From: Toxonevra muliebris
Lineage: Eukaryota; Arthropoda; Insecta; Diptera; Pallopteridae
Direction of reading: 5' to 3'
NCBI GenBank assembly: GCA_963691655.1
Contig: OY829329.1
Location: forward strand, 64,102,852-64,166,851
Length of the DNA stretch: 64,000 nt
A program made the translations under genes and the position numbers. The notes under the pieces are model-generated. The model was not told the origin of the DNA, made no database searches, and saw only the letters and a list, made by a program, of their open reading frames with translations. Below, piece after piece: positions 22,915 through 36,419 of this stretch (position 1 is the first letter of the stretch; each line of letters starts with the position of its first letter).

Positions 22915-25700
22915 CTACACATACGCACATATATCCAGCCATACAGCAATCTATCTATCCATCTATCCAACCATCCATACATATTCAACAACGCGAATTT
23001 GAAACCCTTAGCAAAAAAAAAAAAAAAAACCGAAAAAAACACCGAAAAAAAACAACAGCCAAAAAAATAAAAACCAAAAACTAAACTAAAATAAATGAAA
23101 TAAATAAGCTAGAACAAACGAGAGCGAGAGAGTGTGAGAGAGAGAGAGGGCGGGAGTGAAAGAGAGAATAAGATAACATTTACCATGTACTACTCCTATG
23201 TTGAATATTTGTAAATTGATATTCAGTTAACATGAATATGAACCCTATAGTACAATAACAATAATAATAATAATAATAATGGCAACAACAACTAGAGTAC
23301 GAGTAATATCAAAATAAAGCATTCATTGCTAGAAACACGGGGGGCTATGGGTGCGCGGATGCGAATATAGACGTGAACGTATAGCGCGGCGGCAAAGGAA
23401 TGCTCCTTCAAAAGCGTTTGTTATTATTATTATTACTTACTACTACTATATATTTATTTATTTATTTGCATTACAACTAGAGAGTCAGGATAGTTGGAAG
23501 GTGAGAGGGAGAGCGAAGGGAGAAACCAACGGAGAAACGCTAGAGTTGAAGGGATGGTAGCAGTTAGCAAATAAAAATAATACAATTTTCCGACATATCA
23601 TTTTATAAATACATTTTTATTGAGTTGTTTATTTATTATCTACTTACTTTATTTTGCGCGTAAGAAATTTGTATTTATTTCCGAATCGATTTATGTATTC
23701 ATGAATTCATATGTAAGAAGTGATAAAAAACTAATTTTGAAAAATTAAAAAGAAATAAAGTAACTACATAGATATGTACATAATCCAAATATAAGTTTAA
23801 AAATACCATATATGGAACTTTATAAATAAGTATTCTTGCGCTTCTTTTCTCTCTCTCTCTCTCTCTTTATTTTTCTCTTTGAAATTTGATTTCTATAAAT
23901 CGTAATGTTGCTGTTGTAATACAGGCAGTCAAACTGTAAGGGAGAGATATGAGAGGAGTTTTGTTTTAGAGCCATAAATAAAATCGGTTTCTACATTATT
24001 CTGGAAAAAGTGTACCTCGTAGGTTATTTCAATGTTCGGGGACACCCTATAATTTTTAACAGGGAACATTTTCTGCGAAGACAGTATAATAGTTTCCCCA
24101 ACGGTTTTCGTTTTATCGTTTATTTATTGAAAAAGGGGGGCTTAAAACCCCATTTCCAAGAGAACAGGTAAGGGATAGAGGAAAAGTGAATACACAAAAA
24201 TTGTTTATCTCTTTGTGCTTCAGACATCAAATGCGTATCTGTTGAAATTAGAAAATTCCTTAATAGGCCCTGAAGACCCCATTTTTCCGACTTCAAGAGG
24301 TAAAACTTGAAAATTTGTTCCACTGCGTAATGAATGTGATATATTATAGCTTAACTACGGTGGTAAAAAAAATTTTTGAGTTTTCATAAAAAAAATTTTT
24401 GCAAAAAAAATTTTCAAAAAAAAATTTTCAAAAAAATTCTGCGAAAATAGCAGATAGTTAATAGTTTCAATTGATTTTTTCATGGTCTTATGGCATTTCA
24501 TATGAAATGCCAATTTCGGTTTTTAATTTTTTTGACCCCTGTCCACACCTTGCAAAAATCTGAAAAAATTGGAGTATGAGTATTCGGAAGAGACTTATTT
24601 ATATAAGAAAAATCAGAGTAGTAAACATATTTTTAATATGGAAAAATCGCATGTAAAAAGTTTCGCGATTTCTTTCATCGCGAATTTCGCGTTAGAAAAT
24701 TTGCGAAAAAATTCCTAAATCAAAAAATCAATGTGAATATTTTCAGATTTTTCCTATGATTAGTTAAGCTGGAAAACGCAAGAAGAAATTTAAACCCTCC
24801 GCTGCTCTTTTCATTCTTCCTTCTCTCTTCCCTTCCACATCCTCTGGATTTGCTAATGAATTGAACTACACTTATTTTTTATTTAAATTCAAAATTAGAT
24901 GGAATTATTTTAGATTTAACAATTTCCATTCATTATTTTAAGTGCAATAGTATCAAAAACAAAGCTGCTTAGTAAATGCACTATCGGTTTCAACGGGGAG
25001 GAGGGAAGTTTGGGGTTAAAACCCCTCTCTTGCTGATGAAAATCACTATATTTTGATCGCTAATTATGAATTGCACAAAAATTTAGAGAGAAGAAAAATG
25101 TTTCCCCTTTGGTAAATCTCTGGATCCGCTACTGAGTTTATACATGCATGTTTGGGCGTTTGGCCTGATCCAGGGATGAGTTTATCGCATAAACCAATAT
25201 TCCTCAACACATGAAGGGAGTTTGGGGGGGGAAAAAACTTCTCCCTTTGACCTGCTAGTGTTTGGATTCACTTGTATGTATACAAGTGAATATATGTACA
25301 TACATTTTATAATTGCATTTATTTCTACATACACAGAAACAAACGCCAAAAAAAAATATTTAATTTCTAAAATTCTAAATTAAAATGTCAATAAAATATA
25401 TTAATGAAATAATTAATTAAATTTTATACCCAATAAGAAGTGAGAGCAGAAATAACAACAACAAAAACTACAACAGCAACACCAAAATGTGTCAATATTG
25501 AACATTTTGCCAATAATGTATAGTTAGAATAAATATATATATATATATATATATATATGGGCATATAAACCCAATGGGAAATTTATACGATAATGTCAGT
25601 CAATGAATTCTTCAATTCAAAGTGAATATATTCAAATTTTGAAAAGTAATTCCCAAAATATTTGAAACTTATTGATTTGGTTGGGAATGAAATCAAAATT
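21750..25700. other. Microsatellite-rich, AT-rich non-coding region
   Basis: Contains CAA/AAT runs (22430-22540), (CA)n at about 22893-22915, (GA)n near 23120-23165, (AAT)n near 23255-23280 and (TA)n at 25533-25558. At 25096-25133 the minus strand starts CAGTAGCGGATCCAGAGATT, a terminus typical of fly hAT MITEs, but no matching left end was found. No coding gene is supported. The small frames are low-complexity translations. Confidence 0.45.
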
Positions 25701-25710
25701 GGATCCTTAA

Positions 25711-26224
25711 CCCTTTAGTTCTCAAGCCCGCCTCTAGACGGCCTTCACCAAAAGGGATGGAATTGCCACCGAAACAGTTTTCTGTTGCTAAATCTGTTTT
25801 ATTAAATCGTTTAGGAAATGTACCAAGCTTTTAAAAAAATGCATCAGTTATGAGCTATGATGTGTATTACAAAAGTTAGCGACAGTCAAAGTCAAAAATT
25901 TGTGAAAAATAGGAAAATTAATTATTTTGATTGTATTTGAGATAAAAGTGAAAAAAATAAATAAAATACTTTCCGCCATAGTATCCAGATAAAAAAACTA
26001 GCTATGAATAGCTACGATTTTTTATATAAAATATTTAACTACTTAAAACAAATTGATAAAAAGCTAATTCAAAGCAAATATTTTTAAGCGTTCAAACTTT
26101 CTCACTTCATCAAACCACGCCCAGTAGTTTTTTTTTTGGGGTTTTTAAATCAGTTTATCATTTTTACGCTAATATTAATCAATTCCGATTTTTTTTATCA
26201 ATCAAAAATTTGGGAACTAGAGGG
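25711..26224. mobile_element. 514-bp piggyBac-like MITE with TTAA target duplication
   Basis: TTAA stands at 25707-25710 and again at 26225-26228. The ends are CCCTTTAGTTCTCAA and, on the other strand, CCCTCTAGTTCCCAA, i.e. 15-base termini with two mismatches. A CCC start next to TTAA is the hallmark of the piggyBac superfamily. There is no transposase. A second, rearranged copy lies at 57145-58500 in the opposite orientation, which confirms that this is a dispersed repeat. Confidence 0.8.
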
Positions 26225-26228
26225 TTAA

Positions 26229-28490
26229 GAAAATGAAAAAAAAAAATTTTTAATTATGTTTTTGCATTGCACGGTAATCGAAAAAAATGCAGATTTTCAG
26301 TCCAGATCTTCAGATAAGATATTTACTGGCAAAATAACTAATAGCAAAGAATAAATGAAAGTTGGCTAAAGGAGACTGCTTTTCTTTATAAAGTAATGGA
26401 ATCAAAACTGCAGTCTTAAATAAAAAAAAAACATGAAATCTTTTAGCATTCTTGTTTGCATTACAGTATTATCGAGAAAAGTTCTTTTACTTTCCGATGA
26501 TCAATTATGTATTTCCTGAAAGAATTAGAAAAATTCAGGGAGGTATGCTTTACTTTCATTATGATATCATAACCTTGTAAAAAATAATTTTTTTGATGTG
26601 ATAATATTTTTACGAGAGGCTGAAGGAAAATTATAACTGTATGTGTTTATTATATATATTATTTTAAGCCCAAAATTATGCAACATATAATTTCTACATC
26701 AAAAACGATCGTGGAATATAGCTATGGAATAGTGGAACATATCAAAAATTGTTTTTATTTATTGCATAGTTTATTTTAGTTTCTAATTTATTCTTTCTTA
26801 ATTAAAATTGTAAAATAATATGAACATTAAGCAAAAAGAGAAAATGAAAAATTAAAAAAAAAACTCATGGATGGACTTTTTTGAACATAAAAATGAAAAC
26901 TTTTTTGATGAAATAAACAATAACGCATAAAGTCGTTATCACAACATGTGACGAGTGAAGAATGTAGCTATAAAGTGCCGAATTAATTAATTCAAACTTT
27001 TCCATACATTACATAGTTTCCCATTGGGTATTTCTGCATACATTAAAGCATTACATTACGCTGCTTTTATATCCAGCTTGAAATGGCATCATAGTAGAGA
27101 TTTTTATAAAAAAAAATCTATGGTGTTTTGTTGAAAAAAAACAGTGTGAAAAATTTAAAAACTAAATAGAAAAATAAGCATTTATTAATGAATTTAATGC
27201 ATTGATATTGCTAGGGGAAAATTGGCATTTAATATTTCCTATACCTACTCTGTAAACTGAACATCATTATTATCAATAAAACCAACGCCAGCTACATTAG
27301 AATAGAAAATGACAAATAAACAATAAAAATTCATACACTACCGACATTTCAAATGTAAAATGTTAGAGACTTCTATTTTTTAATTGCTTGAAAATTTTCA
27401 ATTTACACAAAATTCTACAAAAAATTTTACAGAAAATTTTCAAATTGAAACATTAAATTGAATAATTCGAAATAATTAGTAAGAAGCTAATTGCGTTAAT
27501 GATTTACGCAAATGTAATGACAAGCGGCAAAGTAAAGACTAACATGAAGAACAGAGTGGCACAGAGTGAAGAATACTAGCAATGAAGATGTCATCTTTAA
27601 ATTCATATAGACACTTAGGTAGATAGCTAACCTTCAGAAGAAATATACCCCCACCAAATAATGAGAAGCCTCAAAACGATTGAAGTAAATGTAATACAAA
27701 AATAAATTGACAACTGACAAAACTTTAATGTTAAAATAAAGTAAAGTGCGTGTAATTCCCGGAGTTGTAATGAAGACAAAAATAATATAAAATTTTAACA
27801 CTTTTAATGTAAAACAAAGAGAAAGAGACCAAGCAAAGTAAAGGTTTGCCTTATGAAATCACACTATATAAATAAATATAAAACTAAGAATATAACACAC
27901 ACACACACACGCACACATACTTGCTTTCTAAATTGCGATAATTGAACTAATTGAGTAATTTTTTTTTTTTTTTTCTTTTAACAAAATTTTGAATTTATTT
28001 TATTTATTGTACTTCAATTTTACTACTTCTACTTTGACTCTCCGATACTGAAAACGAAATGCGCGCCTTTCAATGTCGTGTTCAATTAATCTGAGTCTGA
28101 GTACAGTTCTTCACACATGCCCCTGTCCCATACTGTTTCTTCTGTACTCTTCCCTTTCCCCATTGCTTATTCTATGAGTTTATGGGTTTCTTCTTCGTTT
28201 TGTTTTTGGTTTTTTTTTTGTATATCTAGCTAAAATAAGTGTATCTATTGTTAGTTGTGATTTTAATTTCATTAGTTATTTTATGAGTATGTACGTTTGT
28301 ATGTATGGTAGTGTCTGTGTATGTGTACTTATAAAACTTGCATTTGTTTTTTTTTTTTATTATTTTTTACTTTATTTAGTTGTGTGTTTATTTATTAAAT
28401 TACGATTTATTATTGTAGTCATATTAATTGTTTTTTTACGAAAAATTATTTGGCACATTCATACATCAAAATGTGTTCATATAAATGTAT
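26229..28490. other. AT-rich non-coding stretch
   Basis: No gene recognised. Poly-A and poly-T runs, a (CA)n run at about 27896-27915, and no inverted or direct repeat of note. Confidence 0.4.
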
Positions 28491-28492
28491 TA

Positions 28493-28778
28493 GGGCGTAC
28501 CAATTTGTATGGATGAGTTTTTTTATTTGAAAAGTATTCTGACAGAAAAATTTCATATTCCATCCTGATGAACTTTGTTGAAGAAAGTAAGGCAAAGAAA
28601 TGGAGTTTACCCCCCCGTAAAATTCGTAGAAGTTACAGTGATATTAAACGTAAAACTTCTACGAATTTTAGAGGGTAGGATCGATTGTTTTGCCATACTT
28701 TCTTCGGCAAAGTTGGTCACAATCGTATATAGAATTTTTGGCCAGAGTACTTTTCAAACCAAAAAAATTGGTATGGCC
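28493..28778. mobile_element. Palindromic MITE, ~286 bp, TA-flanked
   Basis: The two halves are inverted copies of about 130 bases. GGGCGTACCAATTT at the left matches GGCCATACCAATTT read from the right. The inner phrase TAAAATTCGTAGAAGTT is inverted as AACTTCTACGAATTTTA, with about 17 bases between. Intermediate phrases (TTTGAAAAGTA.TCTG.C; GAAGAAAGTA.GGCAAA) also match. TA borders both ends, as for Tc1/mariner-type MITEs. The whole unit can fold into one long hairpin. Confidence 0.75.
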
Positions 28779-28959
28779 TATTATGTATGTACGTAGACCG
28801 AATGTATGACCAAAAAAAAAAAAATTATTTAGAGCAATTGAGGTATTAGCGAAAGATGTACTGTACACCGTATATATGAAATGATTGGGTGTATGAATTG
28901 ACGAAGAAGAAGAGTTGATTGATTTTTATTCTGTAAAAACCTTGAAGTATAAGGTGCGC

Positions 28960-30206
28960 AACTAAGTTCTCGCTGTTTTTTTTTATAAAAATGCAACTTT
29001 ATTGTCAAGAAATGGTTACAAATGAATCATTCGAAGTATTGTCCATCGCTAGCTACCACTTTTCCCCATCTTTTTAGCAGAACTCGAATGCCTTCACGGA
29101 AGAAGTGTTCGTCTTTTGAGGCTATCCATGAATCAAGCCATTTTGTGATGTCTTCATGTGAGTGGAACTGCTGACCATGTGCCATCGAACGAAACAAGTA
29201 GTAATCGGACGGAGCAATATCTGGGGAATACGGCGGGTGGGATAGGAATTGCCATTTGAGTGTTTCCAAGAAGGTTTTAAAGGGGTTTAGCAACGTGAGG
29301 CCGAGCGCTGTCATGCAGCAGAATAACCTTATCGTGCCTCCGCTCGTATTGTGGCCGTATTTTGCGCAATTTTCGGCTCAATCGCATCAGTTGAGTTCGA
29401 TACCGTTCCCAGTGATGGTTTCGTTCGATTTCAGCAGTTCGTAATAAATTAGACCGACCTGGTCCCACCAAATACCCAACATAACCTTCGAAGCGTGAAT
29501 ATTTAGCCGAGAAGACGACGTAGAAGCATGACCGGGCAGTCCCCAAGATTTTTTTTTCTTTGGATTGCTGTAATGAATCCATTTTTCATCACTCGTAACA
29601 ATACGATGAAGAAAACCTTTTCTTTTTTGCCACTGGATCAGTTGTTCATAGGTCTAAAAACGACGCTCAACATCTCTTGGAACCCAAGTTCTTTGCTTTT
29701 GAATCATTCCCAATGCATGCAATCGTTTGGAAATAGCTTGGCAGGTAACTCTCAATGCTGAAGCAAGCTTTTCTTGCGTTTGGGACGAATTCTCATCGAG
29801 CAATGCCACCAATTCATCGTCTTTGAAGGTTTTTGGCCTTCCTTCACGCGGTCGGTCGTCAATATCATAATCACCGTCTTTAAAGCGATGGAACCAACCA
29901 CGGCATGTTGTTTCACTCAGAGCAGCACCTCCGTAAACTTTTTGAAGTTCCCGGTGCGCGTCAGTCAGCCGCTGTTTTCTTCGATTGATAGAAGAAAATC
30001 AACAGTTCACGCAAATGACGATTATTTGGCACAAAATCAGACATTTTTACACCACCATTTTTACACAACCAAAAACAAAAACTCTAATGTGTCAAAGCGG
30101 TTTGTTTACTATATGTTTAACCTCTGTTCATGACGTTTTGGATATGTCAAAATCGATCAGCTGTTACTGCTAAAGCCATCTATCGACAAACAGCGAGAAC
30201 TTAGTT
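28960..30206 (-). mobile_element. Decayed mariner transposon (DD34D type)
   Basis: Inverted ends share ACTAAGTTCTCGCTGTTT (28961-28978), found inverted at about 30188-30205. The outermost few bases no longer match and the TA duplication is unclear. The length, near 1.25 kb, equals a full mariner. The transposase reads on the minus strand and lies between. The copy is dead through frameshifts and stops. Confidence 0.85.
29027..30044 (-). pseudogene. Mariner transposase, broken
   Basis: Cut-and-paste transposase of the IS630-Tc1-mariner group, nuclear, acting on the element's own ends. The start ATG is at 30044-30042 and opens MSDFVPNNRHLRELLIFFY. A frame break follows at about residue 27, then the helix-turn-helix region (LRVTCQAISKRLHALGMI). 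A TAG stop lies after VERRF, where the family has a conserved residue. The first catalytic Asp is in IVTSDEKWIHY. Further stops and a frame change come near 29390. The second Asp is in ILLHDSARPHV and the third in YSPDIAPSDYYLF, which gives the mariner DD34D spacing. The C-terminus ends SDGQYFE and a stop (29029-29027). Since all three catalytic aspartates remain readable, decay is moderate. Confidence 0.88.
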
Positions 30207-33200
30207 TTTTAATTAAAAAAATCATTGCTTAACCATATCGATTTCTTATACAAAACTTAAGTTTAAGCGATAAAAAAAAAACGTATTTTCAAATCCTTGG
30301 GACTTCTGAGTTCAAAGCTATAGACATTCGTTCTAAGCTGTCGACGCCTGTTCATTACTTTTAAAATTTTTTCGTTTATAGTCTATAGAAAATTTTCTGT
30401 AAAATTTTAATCCGTTCGTACTCAATAATAATAAATATTGTTCGAATTACTTGGTGGATTCGATTCAAATTTGACTGTTATTCCTTGTTGATGTAAATTT
30501 TAAAATTGAGTTAAAACTTTTGAAGAGTTTTTTTTTTTGTGTGTGGTAGTCATAGATTTATTCTAGAGGGGAAGAGAAATTAAAGTTTTGTTGTTAGAAT
30601 CTAGTTAGAAAATTGTCAAATTCGAAATATGGTATGTAGGGAGAAGATGGGTTATGCTTTCGCCTGCAACCCAAGATCAACTGCAAGATCAAGCTTAATT
30701 TCATACTGGACTCACTAAATTTCTTCAAGGGTTTTGCATTGCTTTTATCCTATTGATTTTGTGCTATTAAGCAAGTCTCTAATATTTGAATTTCTGGTTT
30801 GAAATAATATTCAAGAAATACAAACAGAGTTTGTACACAGTTTCGAACTTTCTCCAGGCTTATCCCAACGGGAAATCAAGCGCTCCAAAAACGCTTTTTT
30901 ACCTACAATGGAGCGCTCTTCTGTTAGCAGCAAGTGCTCTCTCTTTATAGTATAGGTTATATACTTGTTCATTCCATGTCATAGGAAGTAAGCGCTGACA
31001 TGAAGCTTCCTGGAAGCGCTAAAAGAACACTGCGAGGAAACCAAAAAGGACCTCTTTTGGAAAACCTTTTGAGAAGAACAATCTTGTGCGCCCATTCCAA
31101 TTTTTCATTAACTACATACATTTATTATTTTTATTTATATACTTATATGCAAATATAACAAAAATAAAATCCAAAATTATGGCTCACCAGATATTGGTGT
31201 TTGGTGAAACGCGAAAATGTACCAATACCAAATCAACTTATATCTACTTTCATATTGACCATATGAGAATTACAAGTACAAAAATCATGTACTACTTTTT
31301 TTTTCTATTAGTTTAAGTGCTTCCCCTAGCTTTTCTTGGAAGTGCTACTTCTCATACTTGAAAGCGCTTTCAGGCATCTTAATGTGAGCGCTTCCAATTT
31401 TCCATCTTACTAGCTTGAACAGGAGCACAAAGAGAGCGCCGCTCCTATGCCAATGCCAATGCATACCCTTCTTGCCCCTCCGACGTCCCAGCCAGGAATG
31501 CTTTGAGAGCTCCGTGGCTTTTAGAAAAAATAGTGATAGATGTGCTTCCGTCTCTTTTGAGGATTTATTTTCACACAAGTCTCAATGGAATATACTGAAA
31601 ACACTCGGTCAATAGCTCAATGCGATTGAGATTCTAGTGTTGGGCCTAAAAATTAGGAATTTCACTGAGAATACTCAATTGACTACTGTCACTTCTTAGC
31701 AAGTTCAACGAAATCCACGATTTCAGGTTTATACTTAGCTGAATCCGTCTTTAAATAGTTGGTTAGCATCGAAAGAGAGCAAAATCTCTCGCAATGTGCG
31801 CTGTAGACTTATTAACCCTTTTAAAACGAATTAAGGCATATACGGCAACCGACGCTTTTAATTTAAGAGAGGGAAAATTTCATATAAAAAAATTAAATGA
31901 AAAAATTGTATAGTAGCGTTTTTTTTATGCATGAAATTACATTGTAAGTTATAAAAAATTATACAAGTACTGAACTTTTAGTTTTGCAAAAACAAAAAAA
32001 AAACGACTCCACATGAAAAACTACAAACTCAACAGGAAGCATACAAATCTCCATACCTACGATTTTGGATAAGAAAAATCTACAAACATGCCCCGTATTT
32101 TTGTTTAATTGTTGTTTATTTACGCTTATTACGCATTGAAGATTCATAACCATAAACACACTTACCAAGTAGTTGTTAGTTTTTAAGCTTAACTTGTATG
32201 AGTTCAAACGATATATGGAACCATCCAACATGAGTTTCAACTGACAAACGAGTACATGCATGTAGATATGGAAAACAATTAGCAAGTTGATATTTTTTTT
32301 TCTGTCTTATTTTATTATTTTATTTTAAGTATAAGTTTAAGCGTTTTGGTTTTGTTACCTACTTTTTTAAATGTTACCATTTGGCTGTCTCTTTTTTTTT
32401 ATTAATGTTTTTTTGCACCCACATACTGAAAGCAAAGCATTAATTAATTTAAAATTAATTAAAGTAAAATGCGATTTTTACGATGTCAATGGAGATTGTA
32501 TCTAAAAATCTCAACAAATAAAAAAAAAAAAAAAAAAAAATACCTGAATAGAAGAAGATACATTTAAATTACACAAATAAACAAAATGGTAAATAGTAAT
32601 AAAAAAAAAAAATCAACTCAAAAACTGAAGAAGATATCATTACCTATAGTGTAACATAAAAAAATAAGTAATGTAGGTGTATATGCATTAGAAAAAAAAA
32701 ACCGTCCAAACTTTCTATGGTCAATTCAATTCAAAAATGGTGTATTTGGATACACCTAAGCTGATATAAAAATATAAAATGAAGAACTACTACTAAGTGT
32801 ATGAAGGAAATGTCATTGAACTTAAGATACATTAAAAACTAAAACGACATCTTTGAAAATATTTACTAAAATGAAGTAAAAAAAAAATATATATATAGAA
32901 AGAAAGATATAAATGAAGTAAAAAATAGAAAGAAAAAAAAATTGTATTGAAATCATTGGGGAAAAAAACTAAATAGAATTAAATTTACATAAATCGCCAA
33001 TAAATTAAATTAGGTAAAGTAAGAAGATGACAAAAAAAAAAAAATTGAGAAGCAGAAGATAAAAAGATACATTTAGACAAAAACACACACATACACAGTC
33101 ATATATGCATGTATGTACAGCATAATCTAAATACTTTATCAATAGCAAGCAGGGGGGAAACAGCGGGGTAAAGAGGAAAATTTTGGGGGACTCAAATTTC

Positions 33201-33230
33201 AGTTAGGTCAAAAAACTTGATATCATAATG
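30207..33230. other. No gene recognised
   Basis: AT-rich with scattered AGCGCT/GCGCTT words at 30870-31560 (for example GGAAATCAAGCGCTCC and CTTCCTGGAAGCGCT) that suggest a decayed short-repeat family around AAGCGCTTCC. Poly-A tracts dominate from 32500 to 33060. No frame of note. Confidence 0.4.
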
Positions 33231-33237
33231 AAGACTT

Positions 33238-33362
33238 ATGCCTGGTTTTCACTATGTCAAATTCAATTAAATTTGCCAGCATGTTAGCAAATTTCATATA
33301 GGAAATTCTATCTTTCTCTCTCTTTGACACGGAATATGACATAGTGAAATACAAACATTAGA
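33238..33362. mobile_element. Short MITE, copy 1
   Basis: TTTCACTATGTCA near the left end is inverted as TGACATAGTGAAA near the right end. The interior carries TTTGCCAGCATGTTAGCAAA and TTTCATATAGGAAATT. A second copy with the same interior lies at 48373-48493. Confidence 0.65.
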
Positions 33363-33398
33363 ACATATTTTGCGGAAGAAAATTCTGAAAATTTCTAC

Positions 33399-33482
33399 AT
33401 ATCGTCGCCTGAGAATTGATTTGGCGTATAGGTATATGAATTTGTACACACATACGCCAAATCAATTCTCAGGCGACGATAT
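33399..33482. repeat. Perfect 31-bp-arm hairpin
   Basis: Positions 33399-33429 (beginning ATATCGTCGCCTGAGAATTG) are an exact reverse complement of 33452-33482, with a 22-base spacer between. No bulge or mismatch was seen. It could be the core of a small inverted duplication or MITE. A perfect long stem is not the usual shape of a conserved miRNA precursor. Confidence 0.85.
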
Positions 33483-36400
33483 ACATATTTACCAACAACA
33501 TTTTATCGTCTCATCGAAGATATTGCCTAACATTTTAATGTGATATTTCCAACTGAGCATGTTCAGTGGGAAAAAGGCGAAGTGCGACAAGAGAGAATGT
33601 TATCGATCTCTTATTGCAAAATGTGCAATATAAGGCTCTAGCACATATAGTCCGTTGTGTATGTGAGAGCGAAGTATAAAACTGATACTATATGAAGCAG
33701 CAAAATTAGTCAGTTTCATATAGTGATTTGATAGCAACAAAACAGAAAAAGAGAGAAGTGAGAGAAGAAATACAAAACAGAAGAAGAAGAATGTTTTGTT
33801 TTGAAATTCAACAGACGTTGTTGCTGTTGTAGTCGTTAATTAATTCCATTCTCTCGACTATCGACTTCAATTGAGAGTATTTGTAGTTTCATTTATGCAG
33901 TCGCAAGCCTGCAGTTCTCTCGTGTTCGAAAGAGCATAAAGAATTGCTATTACATATATGACCCAAGGGTTTTGAACTCTATTTGTTAAGATTGCATGTC
34001 ATTGCGGATAGAGTAATATTTTTCACCTCAAAGAGTAACAAAAGAGAACACTGTTTGCTCTCTTTAGAACTCTCAATTTAACGAGTTGAAGTCGTCAACT
34101 CGAGAGAAATTCACAGTTATCATTAGCTGCTTTGTTTTTGTATGAGTTTACTTGACTCGAGAAAAATTCACAGTTATCATTAGCTGCTTTGTTTTTGTAT
34201 GAGTTTACTCGATTACTATTGTTATTGGGTTTTCTCATCTCCGAGAAGAATTTTTTTTAGTTCTTTAGTTCGGTAAAACCTCTTCCCTCCGAAGCTTTTT
34301 TCTGCGTTCGCCTCTGCCAGAAAGCAAGCAACATCATCATCATCGGTCACAATTAATACAAAGAGAAAGCAAAGAAATACTATAAAATTATATGGTAAAA
34401 ATGTGTATGTGTGTGTGAGTCTCATAGATGTCATTGCACGGCAAAAAAAAAAAAAATATAATACAACTACAACATATCAAAATAACAACAACAGCACAAA
34501 AAAAAATGTTAAAAAGTATTTTAACTGAAAGAAAAAAATCTAAGAGAGAGAAGTGAAAAATTTATATTGAAAATGGCCAACGTCTTGATTATTTGTGTCG
34601 CGTTGTATTTGTATTCATATTAGTTGCTGTTTCTGTTCTGGTTGTTGTTGTCTTACAAATGTTAAAGCAGTAACGAAGGCAGCAGCAGCAGCTCTTCCCC
34701 AAAAAAAAAGCGACAAAATTACAGCAGCAACAAAAATTGTTTAGACACACACATACATCAGAAACAATAAAACTATATTTGGGATTTTCCAAAAATATAA
34801 AAAAAGCACTAAACAAAAATTTATATTAACAACAACAACAAAAAAAAACAAAATTATAAAATGAAGAAATGTTTAAAAAAAAAAAAAAACCAACAACAAC
34901 AAAATCTACAAGCTCCGCACTTCACACTCATTTGCTCCTATTGTTATTATTCGTTGTATGTGTGCATGTACATAGTTGTTGTAATAAATACTTATGTATG
35001 TAGTTATTGTTATTATTGTAGCTAGATATTTCAGTTGTTGTTTGGTTGGTAGTGGTAACAGTTATAGCCAAAAAAAAAACCATCAAATAAATAAATATGG
35101 AAAAAAAAAATTATAAATGTTAGATTTGGTCGCCGCTTGCTTGTAATTTAATTCGATATTATTGTTATTATTATTTAGAGTTTGGCTTTGAAAAATGGTT
35201 AGAAGCAACTAATAAGAAGAGAGTATAAAGGCAAAAGACAACGCGAAAGAAAGAGAGAGAAGAGTATATGAGTAAAAAAGTGAGTATTAGAAAGAGTGAT
35301 GGTGAAGACGCGAGAGAGGAGTATGGGCACAAAATTTTTATATTTGACACAAGCTTCGAAAGTAAAGTAAAAATGTTGTTGTTGTTTTTATTATTATTTG
35401 TTTGGATGTATGTATGTAAGCAAGGTATGTTGTCTTCGTTAGTTGTTGTTAGTTTTGTTGTTGTTGTTGTTGTGGTTATCTTGCTTTTTAATACAATAAT
35501 TTGGTTGTATTTTGTACTCAACACTCAACAACAAAAGAGAAACTATAAACTATGAGAGTGTAGCATGCTCTATGTAAAATCATAGATGTTTGTACATATG
35601 TATGTATGTATGTGTAGATGTATGTACGTTGTTGTTATTGGCCTAACTACATATGTACATGTATTTGTCGTTTATTATGCGTACATTTCATTGGTTACTT
35701 TTTTTTCGGACTATTATTGCTTGGATTTTGTTGTTGTTATTTTGTTTTTTGCTGTAAGTTTTTCTTAGTTGTTTTATTTGTTGTTGTTTTTGTTGGCTGC
35801 TGCTGATGCTTATTATTATTGTTATTATTTTGAGATTACATACACTCACATTGATACACGCCCATAACTTAGACATACTTAAATTTGAACTTGATTATTA
35901 TCAAAAAACTAAAATTTATTATTATGAAAACTTTTTTTTTTAATGGATTTCGTCTATTTATTTTTAGATATAATTTTATTCGTAATACATAGTTTTTTTT
36001 AAGGTTATTTGCCTGAAATTTAATTTATACATGATATGGAATTATTAATAAACTGCTTTATAAAAATATTTCTTGAGCTCTCATTTATATTGTATATGTC
36101 TATTGCCATATCATAAACTTTAGTGCAGCTAAAATTAATGTTGGCAATAAGCAAGAAAAACAGTTTGCCATTAAGTAGGTAGACATATATCATTTATAAA
36201 GATACCAGAAAATCGGCAGGCTAGAATGAATTGGGGACGTTGAACTAATGACGTCAGCAACAAATGTTGTTAGCTGAGTTATATACGAATATTCTTATGC
36301 ATCAAATAAGATCAACACGAACAGGAAAATATTTGAGCTTTAACTCTCATTCTCTCTTGTTCATTTTTAGTAATTCCCATTAATTTCCATTAATTTTTAC
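33483..36400. other. Non-coding, rich in GAGA/CAA words
   Basis: No gene recognised. Features are a roughly 57-base tandem duplication at about 34101-34212 (both copies contain CACAGTTATCATTAGCTGCT), repeated TGTATGTATG runs near 35590-35640, and GTT/CAA triplet runs that create Val/Leu- and Asn/Thr-rich open frames on opposite strands. Confidence 0.45.
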
Positions 36401-36419
36401 TGACTCTCCATATATTTTT

